Positions 1 through 8,455 are shown, counted from the stretch's first letter. The stretch is DNA of 64,000 nucleotides from Pseudanabaena sp. BC1403 (GCF_002914585.1 NZ_PDDM01000002.1:124001-188000); one strand, 5' to 3'. Numbers and translations are program-made. The notes: generated by a model from the letters alone, not told the origin.

Positions 1-2520
1 CATTTTCTCTCCACCGAAGTTATATCCTCTGATTTTTGCCGAGGCTTAGTTTCTGACGATGAAAACAATCAGGCTGCCAGTAAAGACGCTTTTGACGTAC
101 TGCATTACATTGCTGCAAAACGATTAGCCGCAGGAAAACTCACCGTCATTGATGCCACTAACGTACAGCCACAAGACCGCAAACAATACATCGATTTAGC
201 GCGGCAATATCACTGCATTCCCGTCGCGATCGTCCTGAACTTGCCAGAGAAAGTATGTCACGATCGCAACCAACAGCGACCCGATCGCCAATTTGGTGAA
301 CATGTAGTGCGCCGCCATGTCCAGAATTTACGCAAATCGCTGCGAAGCCTAGAAAGAGAAGGATTCCGTCATGTATTTGTTCTCTCCTCATTAGAAGAAA
401 TTGAGAATGTGTCAATTGAGCGGCAACCACTTTGGAATAATCGCAAACAGGAACATGGCCCCTTTGACATCATCGGTGATGTGCATGGCTGCTGCAATGA
501 ATTAGAAGAACTATTGCGATCGCTAGGATATCAAATACTGGAAACACCAGCTAATTCCATAGTTAATTCCAGTTTCTGGGACTTCCCAACCTATAGCCAC
601 CCTGAAGGTCGTAAAGCAGTCTTTTTAGGCGATTTAGTCGATCGCGGCCATCGCATTTTGGATACGGTCAAACTGGTCAGAAATATGGTGGTTGCTGAAA
701 CAGGACTCTGCGTCCCCGGAAATCACGATATCAAACTGATGCGAAAGCTAAACGGTAAAAACGTCAAAATAAATCATGGCTTAGAACAAACCTTAGCCGA
801 AATTGCAGCCTTACCTGACGAGATTCGCGATGAAGCGAAAAGAGAACTGCGGCAATTTATTGATACTCTCATCAGTCATTACGTCTTGGATAATGGAAAA
901 TTAGTTGTCGCCCATGCTGGCATGAAAGCTGAACTCCAAGGACGAGGCTCAGGGCGAGTGCGCGACTTCGCTCTCTTTGGCGAAACTACAGGTGAGATCG
1001 ATGAATTTGGCTTACCTGTACGCTATAACTGGGCTGCCGAATATCGCGGACAGGCGATGGTGGTCTATGGGCATACACCTGTCCCAGAAGCAGAATGGCT
1101 GAATAACACCATTGATATTGATACTGGCTGTGTGTTTGGAGGCAAGCTGAGTGCTTTGCGCTATCCCGAAAGAGAACTGGTAAGCGTCCAAGCTAGTCGA
1201 GTCTATTGCGAACCTGTAAAGCCCTTGATTCCTGAAGTGATAGCGGATTCACCACTCACTGCCCAACAACAACATGATGATGTTCTCAATATTGCCGATG
1301 TTCTAGGGAAAAGACTAGTTTCTACGAGGCTTCAGCGCAATATCACGATCAAAGAAGAAAATGCGATCGCGGCTCTAGAAGTGATGAGTCGATTTGCCGC
1401 TAATCCCAAATGGCTGATCTATTTACCACCCACCATGTCGCCTGTAGCAACTTCTACTGAGTCAGGATTTCTCGAATATCCTACCGAAGCCTTTGCCTAT
1501 TACAAACAAGCTGGCGTTGATCAAGTTGTTTGCGAAGAAAAGCACATGGGTTCGCGGGCAGTGGCGATCATTTGCAAGGATGAAGCCGCCGCTAGTCGTC
1601 GCTTTGGGATTACTGATGAAGGGATTGGCATCTGCTACACCCGCACAGGTCGCCGCTTCTTTGAAAATCCCACCTTAGAAATGGAACTTCTAGCGCGAGT
1701 ACAGTCCGCCCTAACTCAAAGCGGATTTTGGGAGCAATTTCAAACCGATTGGGTATGTCTTGATTGCGAGCTTATGCCTTGGTCGGTAAAGGCTCAAGCG
1801 TTACTAAGACAACAATATGCTGCGGTCGGTACGGCGGCTAATCAATCTCTGAGTCAGGCGATCGCAAGTTTGCAACAAGCCACAGAACGCGGCATTGACG
1901 TAAATTCTCTGCTCGATCAATACCAACAGCGCCATCAATTAGCAGGTCAATATGTCGCTGCCTATCGCCGTTATTGCTGGAATGTTGATTCTATTGAGGA
2001 TCTGAAACTAGCTCCATTTCATATTTTGGCAACGGAAGGTAAAGTTCACATCGACAAGAATCATCAATGGCATATGCAGCAAATTGCTCAGATTTGTAAT
2101 TGCGATCGTAATCTGCTCCTTGCCACTGAATATCGGCTGATCGATCTCAACGATGCCGCAAGCCAGTCAGAAGGTATTCAATGGTGGCAAGAATTAACAG
2201 CCAAAGGTGGAGAAGGTATGGTGGTCAAACCTTTGGAATTCATCAATGAAACCAAGAAAGGATTGATTCAGCCTGCGGTGAAATGTCGTGGACAAGAATA
2301 TCTTCGCATCATCTATGGAGCTGAATATTCTCTACCGCAAAACTTAGAACGTCTTCGCCAAAGAGGATTGTCGGTTAAGCGATCGCTAGCTCTACGAGAA
2401 TTTGCGATCGGTATTGAAGGATTAGAGCGCTTTGTGTCGAACTCGCCCCTGCGCCAAGTTCATGAATGTGTGTTCGGTGTTCTAGCCCTAGAGAGCGAAC
2501 CTGTCGATCCAAGATTGTAG
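1..2520 (+). CDS. pnkp: Polynucleotide kinase-phosphatase-ligase (bacterial Pnkp), 5' end outside window
   Basis: The reading frame is open from base 1 to the TAG at 2518-2520 (839 residues), so the true start lies upstream; only the P-loop end of the kinase is missing. Three domains follow in order. The kinase remainder (in-window residues 1-150) has SSDFCR and an arginine-rich lid. A metallophosphatase has GDVHG (about 159), GDLVDRG (about 210), PGNHD (about 239) and VYGHTP (about 355). A ligase-type adenylyltransferase has EEKHMGSRA with the presumed AMP-accepting Lys codon at 1540, and EGMVVKP near residue 738. Known Pnkp proteins (about 850-870 aa) heal RNA 5'-OH and 2',3'-cyclic phosphate ends and, with Hen1, seal and methylate cleaved tRNA. 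Hen1 is not in the window but could lie just upstream. The next gene is RtcB, a second RNA ligase. Confidence 0.93.
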   Translation, partial: HFLSTEVISSDFCRGLVSDDENNQAASKDAFDVLHYIAAKRLAAGKLTVIDATNVQPQDRKQYIDLARQYHCIPVAIVLNLPEKVCHDRNQQRPDRQFGEHVVRRHVQNLRKSLRSLEREGFRHVFVLSSLEEIENVSIERQPLWNNRKQEHGPFDIIGDVHGCCNELEELLRSLGYQILETPANSIVNSSFWDFPTYSHPEGRKAVFLGDLVDRGHRILDTVKLVRNMVVAETGLCVPGNHDIKLMRKLNGKNVKINHGLEQTLAEIAALPDEIRDEAKRELRQFIDTLISHYVLDNGKLVVAHAGMKAELQGRGSGRVRDFALFGETTGEIDEFGLPVRYNWAAEYRGQAMVVYGHTPVPEAEWLNNTIDIDTGCVFGGKLSALRYPERELVSVQASRVYCEPVKPLIPEVIADSPLTAQQQHDDVLNIADVLGKRLVSTRLQRNITIKEENAIAALEVMSRFAANPKWLIYLPPTMSPVATSTESGFLEYPTEAFAYYKQAGVDQVVCEEKHMGSRAVAIICKDEAAASRRFGITDEGIGICYTRTGRRFFENPTLEMELLARVQSALTQSGFWEQFQTDWVCLDCELMPWSVKAQALLRQQYAAVGTAANQSLSQAIASLQQATERGIDVNSLLDQYQQRHQLAGQYVAAYRRYCWNVDSIEDLKLAPFHILATEGKVHIDKNHQWHMQQIAQICNCDRNLLLATEYRLIDLNDAASQSEGIQWWQELTAKGGEGMVVKPLEFINETKKGLIQPAVKCRGQEYLRIIYGAEYSLPQNLERLRQRGLSVKRSLALREFAIGIEGLERFVSNSPLRQVHECVFGVLALESEPVDPRL

Positions 2521-2583
2521 GAACCAGATCTTTTTGTAAGTGTTGCTTTGCAACACTTACAAAAAGATCTGGTTCGTTTTTTA
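2521..2583 (+). terminator. Long hairpin terminator after pnkp
   Basis: It starts on the base after the stop codon. Two perfectly paired 26-bp arms (2521-2546 and 2550-2575) enclose a TTT loop and are followed by a T-run. The stem is far longer than a typical intrinsic terminator, and the outer arm begins GAACCAG, matching the hairpins near 12.24 kb. Confidence 0.85.
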
Positions 2584-2592
2584 TAAACTATT

Positions 2593-2650
2593 GCATAATC
2601 TTAATTTCATAATGTAGTATGCATACTACATTATGAAATTAAGATTATGC
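2593..2650. repeat. 58-bp perfect loop-less palindrome covering the rtcB start codon
   Basis: Bases 2593-2621 are the exact reverse complement of 2622-2650, with no spacer; pairing stops at both edges. The right arm contains the rtcB ATG (2647-2649) and its immediate upstream bases. In mRNA the 29-bp stem would sequester the start codon and any ribosome-binding site. There is no T-run, so it does not look like a terminator. Confidence 0.95.
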
Positions 2651-3828
2651 CTTATCAACAGTTAAATATCTCAACGCCTAAGCCTGTCTTGTCTTGGGCA
2701 GATCATGACCTTGGTCATGAAGAAACCAAAATGGCTAAAAATGTTGCATCTTTGCCTTTTGTGTTTAAACATGTGGCTCTAATGCCTGATGTCCATCTCG
2801 GTAAAGGTGCTCTCGTCGGTTCTGTGGTTGCGACTAAAGAAGCGATCGTACCTGCGGCAGTGGGTGTGGACATTGGTTGTGGCATGGCGGCTATCAAAAC
2901 TCCATTTCGGCATGAACAGCTAGAAGGTAAGCTCAAGCAAATTCGTCTTGAAATTGAAGCCGCAATTCCCGTGGGCTTTAATGACAACAAAGAAGTCGAA
3001 AAGCCTGTATTCAATTGGCAAGGGTGGCGAGAATTTGGTGATTTACATGATGGGGTTCAGCACCTTGAAGGTAAAGCCATGAAGCAAATGGGCTCTCTCG
3101 GCGGTGGTAATCACTTCATAGAGGTCTGCATAGATACAGATAATCAAGTGTGGCTGATGCTGCATTCTGGTTCTCGCAATATTGGCAATATGCTTGCTCA
3201 AAGACATATAGAAACCGCGAAGGAACTAGCTAGATTAGCTGGAACTTCTCTACCCGATAAAGATCTTGCCTATTTTGTTGCTGGTACTTCTGAATTTGCT
3301 GCCTACTGGCGCGATTTGCAATGGGCGCAGGAATACGCACGTGTTAATCGCGATGTGATGATGGCAAGATTTAAGAAGATTATCGAGAAATATGCTAGCG
3401 GAGGTAAGCCCGTAAAGCCATTACTAACGGTAAATTGTCATCATAATTATGCAGAAAAGGAAGTTCATTTTGGTGAGGATGTATATGTCACTCGCAAAGG
3501 TGCTGTAAGGGCAAGAACAGAGGACTATGGCATTATCCCTGGCTCAATGGGAGCGAAGTCTTTCATTGTCAAAGGCAAAGGAAATACTGAAAGTTATTGT
3601 TCTTGTTCTCATGGGGCTGGGCGATTGTTATCGAGGAGTAAGGCGAAGGATCAGTTCACGTTAGATGACTTGATTCAGCAGACTCAAGGGATAGAGTGTC
3701 GCAAGGATACAGGAATTATTGACGAGATTCCTGCTGCTTATAAACCGATTGAGCAAGTGATGCAACAGCAATCTGATCTAGTGGAAGTTGTCGCTACTTT
3801 AAAGCAGATTATTTGCATAAAAGGATAA
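2647..3828 (+). CDS. rtcB: RNA-splicing ligase RtcB
   Basis: 393 residues, full family length. Metal and guanylation residues are visible: VGVDIGCGM (Asp75, Cys78), GGGNHFIEV (Asn155, His156), LHSGSRNIG (His173), HHNY (His265/266) and CSHGAGR, whose His322 is the expected GMP-accepting histidine. RtcB joins 3'-phosphate or 2',3'-cyclic phosphate RNA ends to 5'-OH ends using GTP and manganese, in tRNA splicing or repair. The ATG chosen is the first after an in-frame TAA at 2602; no Shine-Dalgarno is seen because the upstream bases form the palindrome arm. No archease or RtcA is nearby. Together with pnkp it makes an RNA-repair locus with two sealing chemistries. Confidence 0.95.
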   Translation: MPYQQLNISTPKPVLSWADHDLGHEETKMAKNVASLPFVFKHVALMPDVHLGKGALVGSVVATKEAIVPAAVGVDIGCGMAAIKTPFRHEQLEGKLKQIRLEIEAAIPVGFNDNKEVEKPVFNWQGWREFGDLHDGVQHLEGKAMKQMGSLGGGNHFIEVCIDTDNQVWLMLHSGSRNIGNMLAQRHIETAKELARLAGTSLPDKDLAYFVAGTSEFAAYWRDLQWAQEYARVNRDVMMARFKKIIEKYASGGKPVKPLLTVNCHHNYAEKEVHFGEDVYVTRKGAVRARTEDYGIIPGSMGAKSFIVKGKGNTESYCSCSHGAGRLLSRSKAKDQFTLDDLIQQTQGIECRKDTGIIDEIPAAYKPIEQVMQQQSDLVEVVATLKQIICIKG

Positions 3829-3864
3829 GCAGTATGTGGACAATACTCAAATATCCAAAAGAAC

Positions 3865-3890
3865 AAAATGGCTATGCCATTTTATTTTTT
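3865..3890 (+). terminator. Probable rtcB terminator
   Basis: An 8-bp stem (AAAATGGC/GCCATTTT) with loop TAT is followed directly by a run of T, about 40 bp after the rtcB stop. Confidence 0.65.
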
Positions 3891-3976
3891 ATAGCTGTCG
3901 CCAAGTGTCTTAGGACAAATCAAAACCCAAATTAATAAAGGCGGAGATTCGCTCCACCTTTATTAATTTGGGTTTT
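3890..3976. repeat. Dispersed palindromic element, copy 1
   Basis: A conserved lead-in (TATAGCTGTCGCCAAGTGTC, then TTAGGACA) is followed by a hairpin with 20-bp outer arms (AAAACCCAAATTAATAAAGG and its complement, 3922-3941 and 3957-3976). A second copy with the same lead-in and the same outer arms lies at 56932-57023. The inner loop differs between copies. Confidence 0.85.
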
Positions 3977-4008
3977 ATAGCAAAACAAGAGTTAGCTAGT
4001 ACAAACCA

Positions 4009-4059
4009 AAACCAGAAGATGAGTGGCGGCGCTTCGCGCCGCCACTCATCTTCTGGTTT
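4009..4059. terminator. 24-bp-arm hairpin, possible bidirectional terminator
   Basis: Perfect arms 4009-4032 and 4036-4059 with loop TTC. The outer arm is AAACCAGAAG and the inner arm GC-rich (GGCGGCGC). It sits downstream of the convergent barbiturase-like gene, though its T-run is weak. Confidence 0.6.
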
Positions 4060-4120
4060 GTGGAAGCGATCGCTGTTTTGCCAAATGTTCCTGAGAGCAT
4101 TACCATTTTGAAAATTGATA

Positions 4121-5182
4121 TCAGTCAATATGGGCGATCGCAGCAACAGGCCCACCACCTGATGGCCCCTGATGCTCACTACCTCCTGACACATAGACCA
4201 TTGGATCTTGGACAATCGATGCGACTACTGCACCGACCACAGCCCTAGCCATCCTTGTATGGTTAATATCTGAATCATCCATCATCGTATGTCTTCTTCC
4301 CAAAAGCTCTCCAGAGGGATCGGCTTCCGCTTTGGCAAATATATTTACAATGCGATCGCTGGGTTGACCTGTTGAGGCGATCGCTTTAGTTACGGCATGA
4401 GCATCTAGGGCATGTTGCATCACACTATGACCAATTACAAAATTACTGGTTGATGTCGGAGCATTCCCCAATACTAAAATCTCACAGTTGCGTAGCTCTA
4501 CTCCTGCTGAAGTGGAAGCTATAGTGGAATACAAAGCATAATTTTGGCAAATATCATTTGCGCTGAGATCTTCCAATTGAACTTCACCTAATGCTACTGC
4601 GACTCCTAGCGCTGAGGCTCCTCGTGAGTAACCCATTGACTCATAGCTACTTATGGATTTGTTTGTCGATTGAGGATTATCTAGCAGGCGATCGCGACTG
4701 GTGACAAGTGGGCATTTAATCTGGACAAAATGTACGTCAGCTTTGGCTATTCCTGCGGATGCGATCGCCTGATTAACAGCCAGAGCTACTTCCTTGACCA
4801 TTGTTAGCGAGCCGATTTCCGCAGAAGTAAAATCACGGGTATGAATCATGCCCAACGTCAAAGCCATGCGGGTTGGGATATGTGGTTGAGAAGGCTGACT
4901 AGTGAAAATTGTCAAATGTGGACTTATAGCTCCTTCAGTCCCACCAGACATGACATAGACAATAGACTCAGATCGTTCTTTTCCGACAAAATTAGTGAGA
5001 TAGTTTTTTAAGGTTTGTACCGCAAAGCCTCGTGTGAAGTCATTGACGCAGCCATTTCCTTCTGTCTTACCTAAAATTGCCACAATAAGTTGCGGATTAA
5101 TTTCTCCAGATGCGATCGCCGCTTTCAGCGCTTCTAGATCATCTGGGCTGTTTTGAGGAAGCTTATATACATCAACTTTCAT
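4121..5182 (-). CDS. Ring-opening amidohydrolase (cyanuric acid hydrolase / barbiturase family)
   Basis: 353 residues, close to the family's usual 355-370. The protein has the threefold-repeated layout of this family, with one Ser-Lys pair per unit: Lys39 (GKTEGN) with Ser79 (MSGGTEGAISPH), Lys156 (VQIKCPLVT) with the serines at 223-225 (STSAGVEL), and Lys284 (FAKAEADPSGE) with Ser332 (VSGGSEHQGPSGGGP). Family members open the ring of cyanuric acid (to carboxybiuret) or barbiturate (to ureidomalonate). No other triazine or reductive-pyrimidine gene is adjacent, so the natural substrate cannot be chosen from context. It is flanked by hairpins downstream and the PtuB gene upstream. Confidence 0.85.
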   Translation of the reverse strand: MKVDVYKLPQNSPDDLEALKAAIASGEINPQLIVAILGKTEGNGCVNDFTRGFAVQTLKNYLTNFVGKERSESIVYVMSGGTEGAISPHLTIFTSQPSQPHIPTRMALTLGMIHTRDFTSAEIGSLTMVKEVALAVNQAIASAGIAKADVHFVQIKCPLVTSRDRLLDNPQSTNKSISSYESMGYSRGASALGVAVALGEVQLEDLSANDICQNYALYSTIASTSAGVELRNCEILVLGNAPTSTSNFVIGHSVMQHALDAHAVTKAIASTGQPSDRIVNIFAKAEADPSGELLGRRHTMMDDSDINHTRMARAVVGAVVASIVQDPMVYVSGGSEHQGPSGGGPVAAIAHID

Positions 5183-5230
5183 AGAATTTTGGATGAATGG
5201 ATTAGGTGAAGTTAATCGATAAGGCTGAGT

Positions 5231-5995
5231 CTAACCTAAGTAGGAAATATCAACCAGATGATCTTCAGCTCCTTTTCCTAAAACCCAACGAATAGTCGTG
5301 AAGAATGCTGGCCAATCATGTTTACCATCACCGAAACGTTCTGAGGCAATTTGCTTTTTTAGTAAAATCGGATTAATAGTTCCATCATCTCGGTCATCAA
5401 GCTCTTGGGTGATTTCAGCAATTATAGCTACTCTTTCATTTTTCAAACGTAGAACATTGAGTCCCAGTTTTTGAATAGTGAATTGAACATATTCAATAGG
5501 AATACCAACTTTTTGGCAAACATTTTCGTCAGGTCTAATTTCACCATCTAAACTGCTAAAACGAAATAATCTTAGTGTTGGCAATTCAAGAGGGTTTAAT
5601 AATTTGCCATCGGGATTAAAATCAGCTTTAGCGGCACTACAACAAGCAACTCTGTTAGGTGGTCGTGAAATTCTACGTTCATTTTCTTCTTCAGAAATAT
5701 CAACATTTTCCAACCCACCTTTACAATTGGCTAACATATTTTGCCAATCTAGATCGTAGTTATTTTCTGGAGTGGATTGGTTTCTCGGAATAAAATGCTC
5801 GACACAACGATCATTGGGATGAAGATCGATTTCACAATAAGCACAAAGCCCTTTTTGATCTCTTATAAGTGTTTCACGAACGGAATTATAAGCACTAGTT
5901 CGTTTGAAACTTTTCCATGTCTTAGATTGAGAAATATTGTTATTTTTGTATTTTTGAAGATCCGATGGTTCTGGAGATTTAAGCACATTTTTCAT
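5231..5995 (-). CDS. ptuB: PtuB-like HNH endonuclease (Septu defence)
   Basis: 254 residues. The HNH core reads KGLCAYCE (Cys51, Cys54), VEHFIPRN (Glu66, His67), then DWQNMLANCKGG, the pattern of the TIGR02646/PtuB family; a later ACCSAAK is also typical. Its start overlaps the stop of the AAA ATPase gene by four bases (ATGA), so the two are translationally coupled. In Septu systems PtuA and PtuB form a complex in which the ATPase controls the nuclease, giving phage resistance. Function is inferred from the gene pair and family. Retron-associated PtuAB is an alternative class, but no reverse transcriptase is seen nearby. Confidence 0.85.
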   Translation of the reverse strand: MKNVLKSPEPSDLQKYKNNNISQSKTWKSFKRTSAYNSVRETLIRDQKGLCAYCEIDLHPNDRCVEHFIPRNQSTPENNYDLDWQNMLANCKGGLENVDISEEENERRISRPPNRVACCSAAKADFNPDGKLLNPLELPTLRLFRFSSLDGEIRPDENVCQKVGIPIEYVQFTIQKLGLNVLRLKNERVAIIAEITQELDDRDDGTINPILLKKQIASERFGDGKHDWPAFFTTIRWVLGKGAEDHLVDISYLG

Positions 5996-7311
5996 GCGAT
6001 CGCTTCACGCTCCAATCGACGGATTTGCATATCTGCTCTAGTAATATCTGGATCAAATGATTTCCAGTCTTGTAGCTTATCTCGCAGTCGTTTAGCTTCT
6101 TCTAAATTACCATTATCGATCGCCTCAAAAAGAGCCGTTAGTGTCCTTGATTCTTCGGTGTCTGGGCGCAAATTTTCTAGCCCTAAAACACTACTTACAA
6201 TATCCGAACTTTTCATCCCTCTAGTCGGTGAGGGACATTCTTTGATTTGATAGTTTTCTAAAATCTTGACCTGATGGCGTTCTACGGTGGTGACGATTTC
6301 GGGGCTATGGGTGGTGGCAATGATTTGCGTATTAGGAAATACTTTGCGGAGGTCGGGAATAATTTTTTGTTGCCAAGTTGGATGTAAATGTAAATCTAGT
6401 TCATCAATCATTAATATTGCTTCGGCTTCGAGTGGGTTTTCCATCTGTGGATTTGCTAGTGCTAAACGTCTTGCAAAGTCCATCACAAGCGCTAGCATAT
6501 TTCGATATCCTGAACTTAATTGATCAAGTGACAATTCAATTTTTTCACCTGTTTCAGTTTCCCACTCAACCATTATTGTAGCTGACGAATTTACCTGAGA
6601 AAAATATACACGAGCACTTGGTGCAATAATAATAGAAATTGCTTTTCGTATTTGCTTTAAATCAGGGAACTCAAATTCAATATTTTTTTGTTTTTTTCCC
6701 TCTCTTAACTCTTGAAATTCACGAACAAAAACCCAACCAACTAAATCACGAAAACTAGCAACTGCATCAAAAGAATTTTTCAATGCATCAAACGGAGAAA
6801 AATCTTGATTGAAATCAAGTTGTATATCAAGATCATCTATTAGGCTTCTATGGCTTCTATAATAAGCACAAACTGGAAAGTCCCAATAATTCTTTAAATG
6901 CTCTCCATGCTGATAAACATAATCATGAAGTTCAGAAGAAATTCTGTTATGAAGTGGTAAGCCCAAATTATTGATGTCAGTTGTTTCTTTAAAATATGAA
7001 GTTGTAAATTCGGGTATATTTGTTAATGCAATTGAAAATTGAATAATATTTACAACTTTGTCAATTTTTTCTCCATTTCTTACATCTTTTTGAAATAAAT
7101 TAAGCTCTTTTATATGCTTATCTTTAATATTTACATCAAGCCTCAATTGGAATTCATATAAGTATGGACTTATAGCTGCTGAGATCGCATCTAATACAGC
7201 ACTTTTACCAGAGCCATTATTGCCAACGAATATATTTACATCTGGATTTAAGTTGACCGTTAGATCCTCAAAACATCGAAAGTTTTTAATCTGAACTTGT
7301 TGAATATGCAT
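5992..7311 (-). CDS. ptuA: PtuA-like SMC/AAA ATPase (Septu defence)
   Basis: 439 residues. It begins like an SMC-type ATPase (IKNFRCFEDLTVNL) with Walker A GNNGSGKS at residues 30-37. The ABC-like signature is LDQLSSGYRNM, Walker B is AILMIDELDLHLHP, and a switch histidine follows in ATTHSPEIV. This is the OLD/AAA_15 organisation of PtuA. The gene is noticeably AT-rich compared with flanking housekeeping genes, consistent with acquisition. It is co-transcribed with the HNH gene, which overlaps by 4 bp, and begins 15 bp after the upstream HigA-like gene, so all three could share a transcript. Confidence 0.85.
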   Translation of the reverse strand: MHIQQVQIKNFRCFEDLTVNLNPDVNIFVGNNGSGKSAVLDAISAAISPYLYEFQLRLDVNIKDKHIKELNLFQKDVRNGEKIDKVVNIIQFSIALTNIPEFTTSYFKETTDINNLGLPLHNRISSELHDYVYQHGEHLKNYWDFPVCAYYRSHRSLIDDLDIQLDFNQDFSPFDALKNSFDAVASFRDLVGWVFVREFQELREGKKQKNIEFEFPDLKQIRKAISIIIAPSARVYFSQVNSSATIMVEWETETGEKIELSLDQLSSGYRNMLALVMDFARRLALANPQMENPLEAEAILMIDELDLHLHPTWQQKIIPDLRKVFPNTQIIATTHSPEIVTTVERHQVKILENYQIKECPSPTRGMKSSDIVSSVLGLENLRPDTEESRTLTALFEAIDNGNLEEAKRLRDKLQDWKSFDPDITRADMQIRRLEREAIA

Positions 7312-7326
7312 TTTGATTATTTCCCA

Positions 7327-7704
7327 TTATGCGGAAGTTTGTAATGATTGATAGGGCTGGATCAAGATCTCTGCGGGAATTCCTAGCTCTTGGTTTAATC
7401 TTCTAATCATTTCTAGAGTTAAAGAAAACTTACGAGATAATACATCAACCGATCTAGCTCGACCACCAAGACAAGCATCCAAATCATGTTGTGACAAACC
7501 ACGAGTATCCATATAGTATTCAATCGCCTCAATAGGATCAGGAATTTCTATAGGAAAATGCAATCTTTCGTAGGCTTCAGCTAAGGTACTGAGAATATCT
7601 AAGCGATCGCATTCAGCAGTATCGGGAGCAGCATCAAACAAAGATTCAATTTCTTGTAGAACTTGTTGATAGTCTGCTTCAGTCCTAATAGGGCGTAATT
7701 GCAT
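7327..7704 (-). CDS. higA: HigA-type antitoxin, helix-turn-helix
   Basis: 125 residues. The N-terminal segment (LRPIRTEADYQQVLQEI) and C-terminal HTH (YYMDTRGLSQHDLDACLGG, then FSLTLEMIRRLNQELGIPAEILI) match HigA antitoxins whose HTH follows the neutralising domain. Its partner HigB lies 25 bp upstream and is interrupted by a stop codon, so this is probably an orphan antitoxin that may still repress its own promoter. Confidence 0.85.
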   Translation of the reverse strand: MQLRPIRTEADYQQVLQEIESLFDAAPDTAECDRLDILSTLAEAYERLHFPIEIPDPIEAIEYYMDTRGLSQHDLDACLGGRARSVDVLSRKFSLTLEMIRRLNQELGIPAEILIQPYQSLQTSA

Positions 7705-7729
7705 ACATTTACCTCTAAGAGAATACTAA

Positions 7730-8023
7730 TTAAATTGTTGCCGCATCTACTTTGTCATATTCGGCGTGAGTGCCAATAAACTTGATAAACACGATGCCAA
7801 TATCATAACGAATTGCTACTATTAATCAATAGTTGTTGCCTTTGATGTTAAAAACTACACGATTGTTAGCAATAATGCTGACGTTGCGATGCTCGGCTTT
7901 TATATCGGCTGGACTTTGCCAATTAGCATGGGATGCTTCGTAATACCAAGTTTTTAAAGCTTCTTCAATATCTCGATGGGATTCCCAAAAATCTCGTAAA
8001 GTGCTGCGGGATATAATACGCAT
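7730..8023 (-). pseudogene. higB: HigB toxin interrupted by one in-frame TGA
   Basis: The frame from the ATG at 8023 reads MRIISRSTLRDFWESH through FNIKGNNY, then TGA (7826-7828), then continues LIVAIRYDIGIVFIKFIGTH and AEYDKVDAATI to the TAA at 7730-7732. This restores the complete HigB (RelE-like mRNA interferase) of 97 codons. Family members normally have Arg at the stop position, so a single CGA to TGA change explains the break. The truncated 65-residue product lacks the conserved C-terminal core. A sequencing error cannot be excluded. Confidence 0.88.
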
Positions 8024-8101
8024 TAAATTTGTGTTTAGTTCAGTGTTTTACCTGTTGATGCACCTGAGTTCCTTCTCTAAAATACTATCTTAATTTTCTA
8101 G

Positions 8102-8129
8102 ATTTACGCTTTACCGATTAAGCGATCGC
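8102..8129. repeat. Direct repeat A (left boundary of TA module)
   Basis: ATTTACGCTTTACC-N3-TAAGCGATCGC, matching 26 of 28 bases of the uvrB 3' end at 8828-8855; similarity extends weakly to the T-rich bases on its left. The two copies flank the DUF433/DUF5615 pair. Confidence 0.8.
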
Positions 8130-8230
8130 TTCTTAAACTTCCTGATATGGCGATTTGGCTATAGCCTCAAATATTTAAAAATTAACTGCTACAATGACTA
8201 TGAGCAAATGATTATGGTAAATGTTGCTAT

Positions 8231-8455
8231 ATGGACTATCACAACATCATCACGATTGAATCTGGAAAACGTAGTGGTAAGCCTTGTATAAGAGGGATGC
8301 GGATTACCGTTTACGATATTTTGGAGTATCTAGCTGGGGGAATGACAGAAGCAGAAGTTCTGGAAGATTTTTCTGAGCTCACTTTGCAGGACATTAAAGC
8401 TTGCCTGAGTTTTGCGGCTGAACGAGAAAAAAGATTGTTTGTCGCTGCGTTATGA
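8231..8455 (+). CDS. DUF433 antitoxin
   Basis: 74 residues with the DUF433 pattern: I-x-SGKRSGKPCIRGMRITVYDI followed by a LAGGMTEAEVLEDF helix-turn-helix. It overlaps the following PIN-like toxin gene by four bases. DUF433 proteins commonly serve as the DNA-binding antitoxin for DUF5615 partners. Confidence 0.88.
   Translation: MDYHNIITIESGKRSGKPCIRGMRITVYDILEYLAGGMTEAEVLEDFSELTLQDIKACLSFAAEREKRLFVAAL

Noticed and set aside
2521-2583. CRISPR-like or attachment site at the pnkp 3' end
   Set aside because: It is a single hairpin with a T-run adjoining a stop codon, so a terminator explains it.
7826-7828. TGA in higB as selenocysteine or a recoded codon
   Set aside because: No selenocysteine insertion element is seen and cyanobacterial HigB proteins have Arg there, so a nonsense change is simpler.
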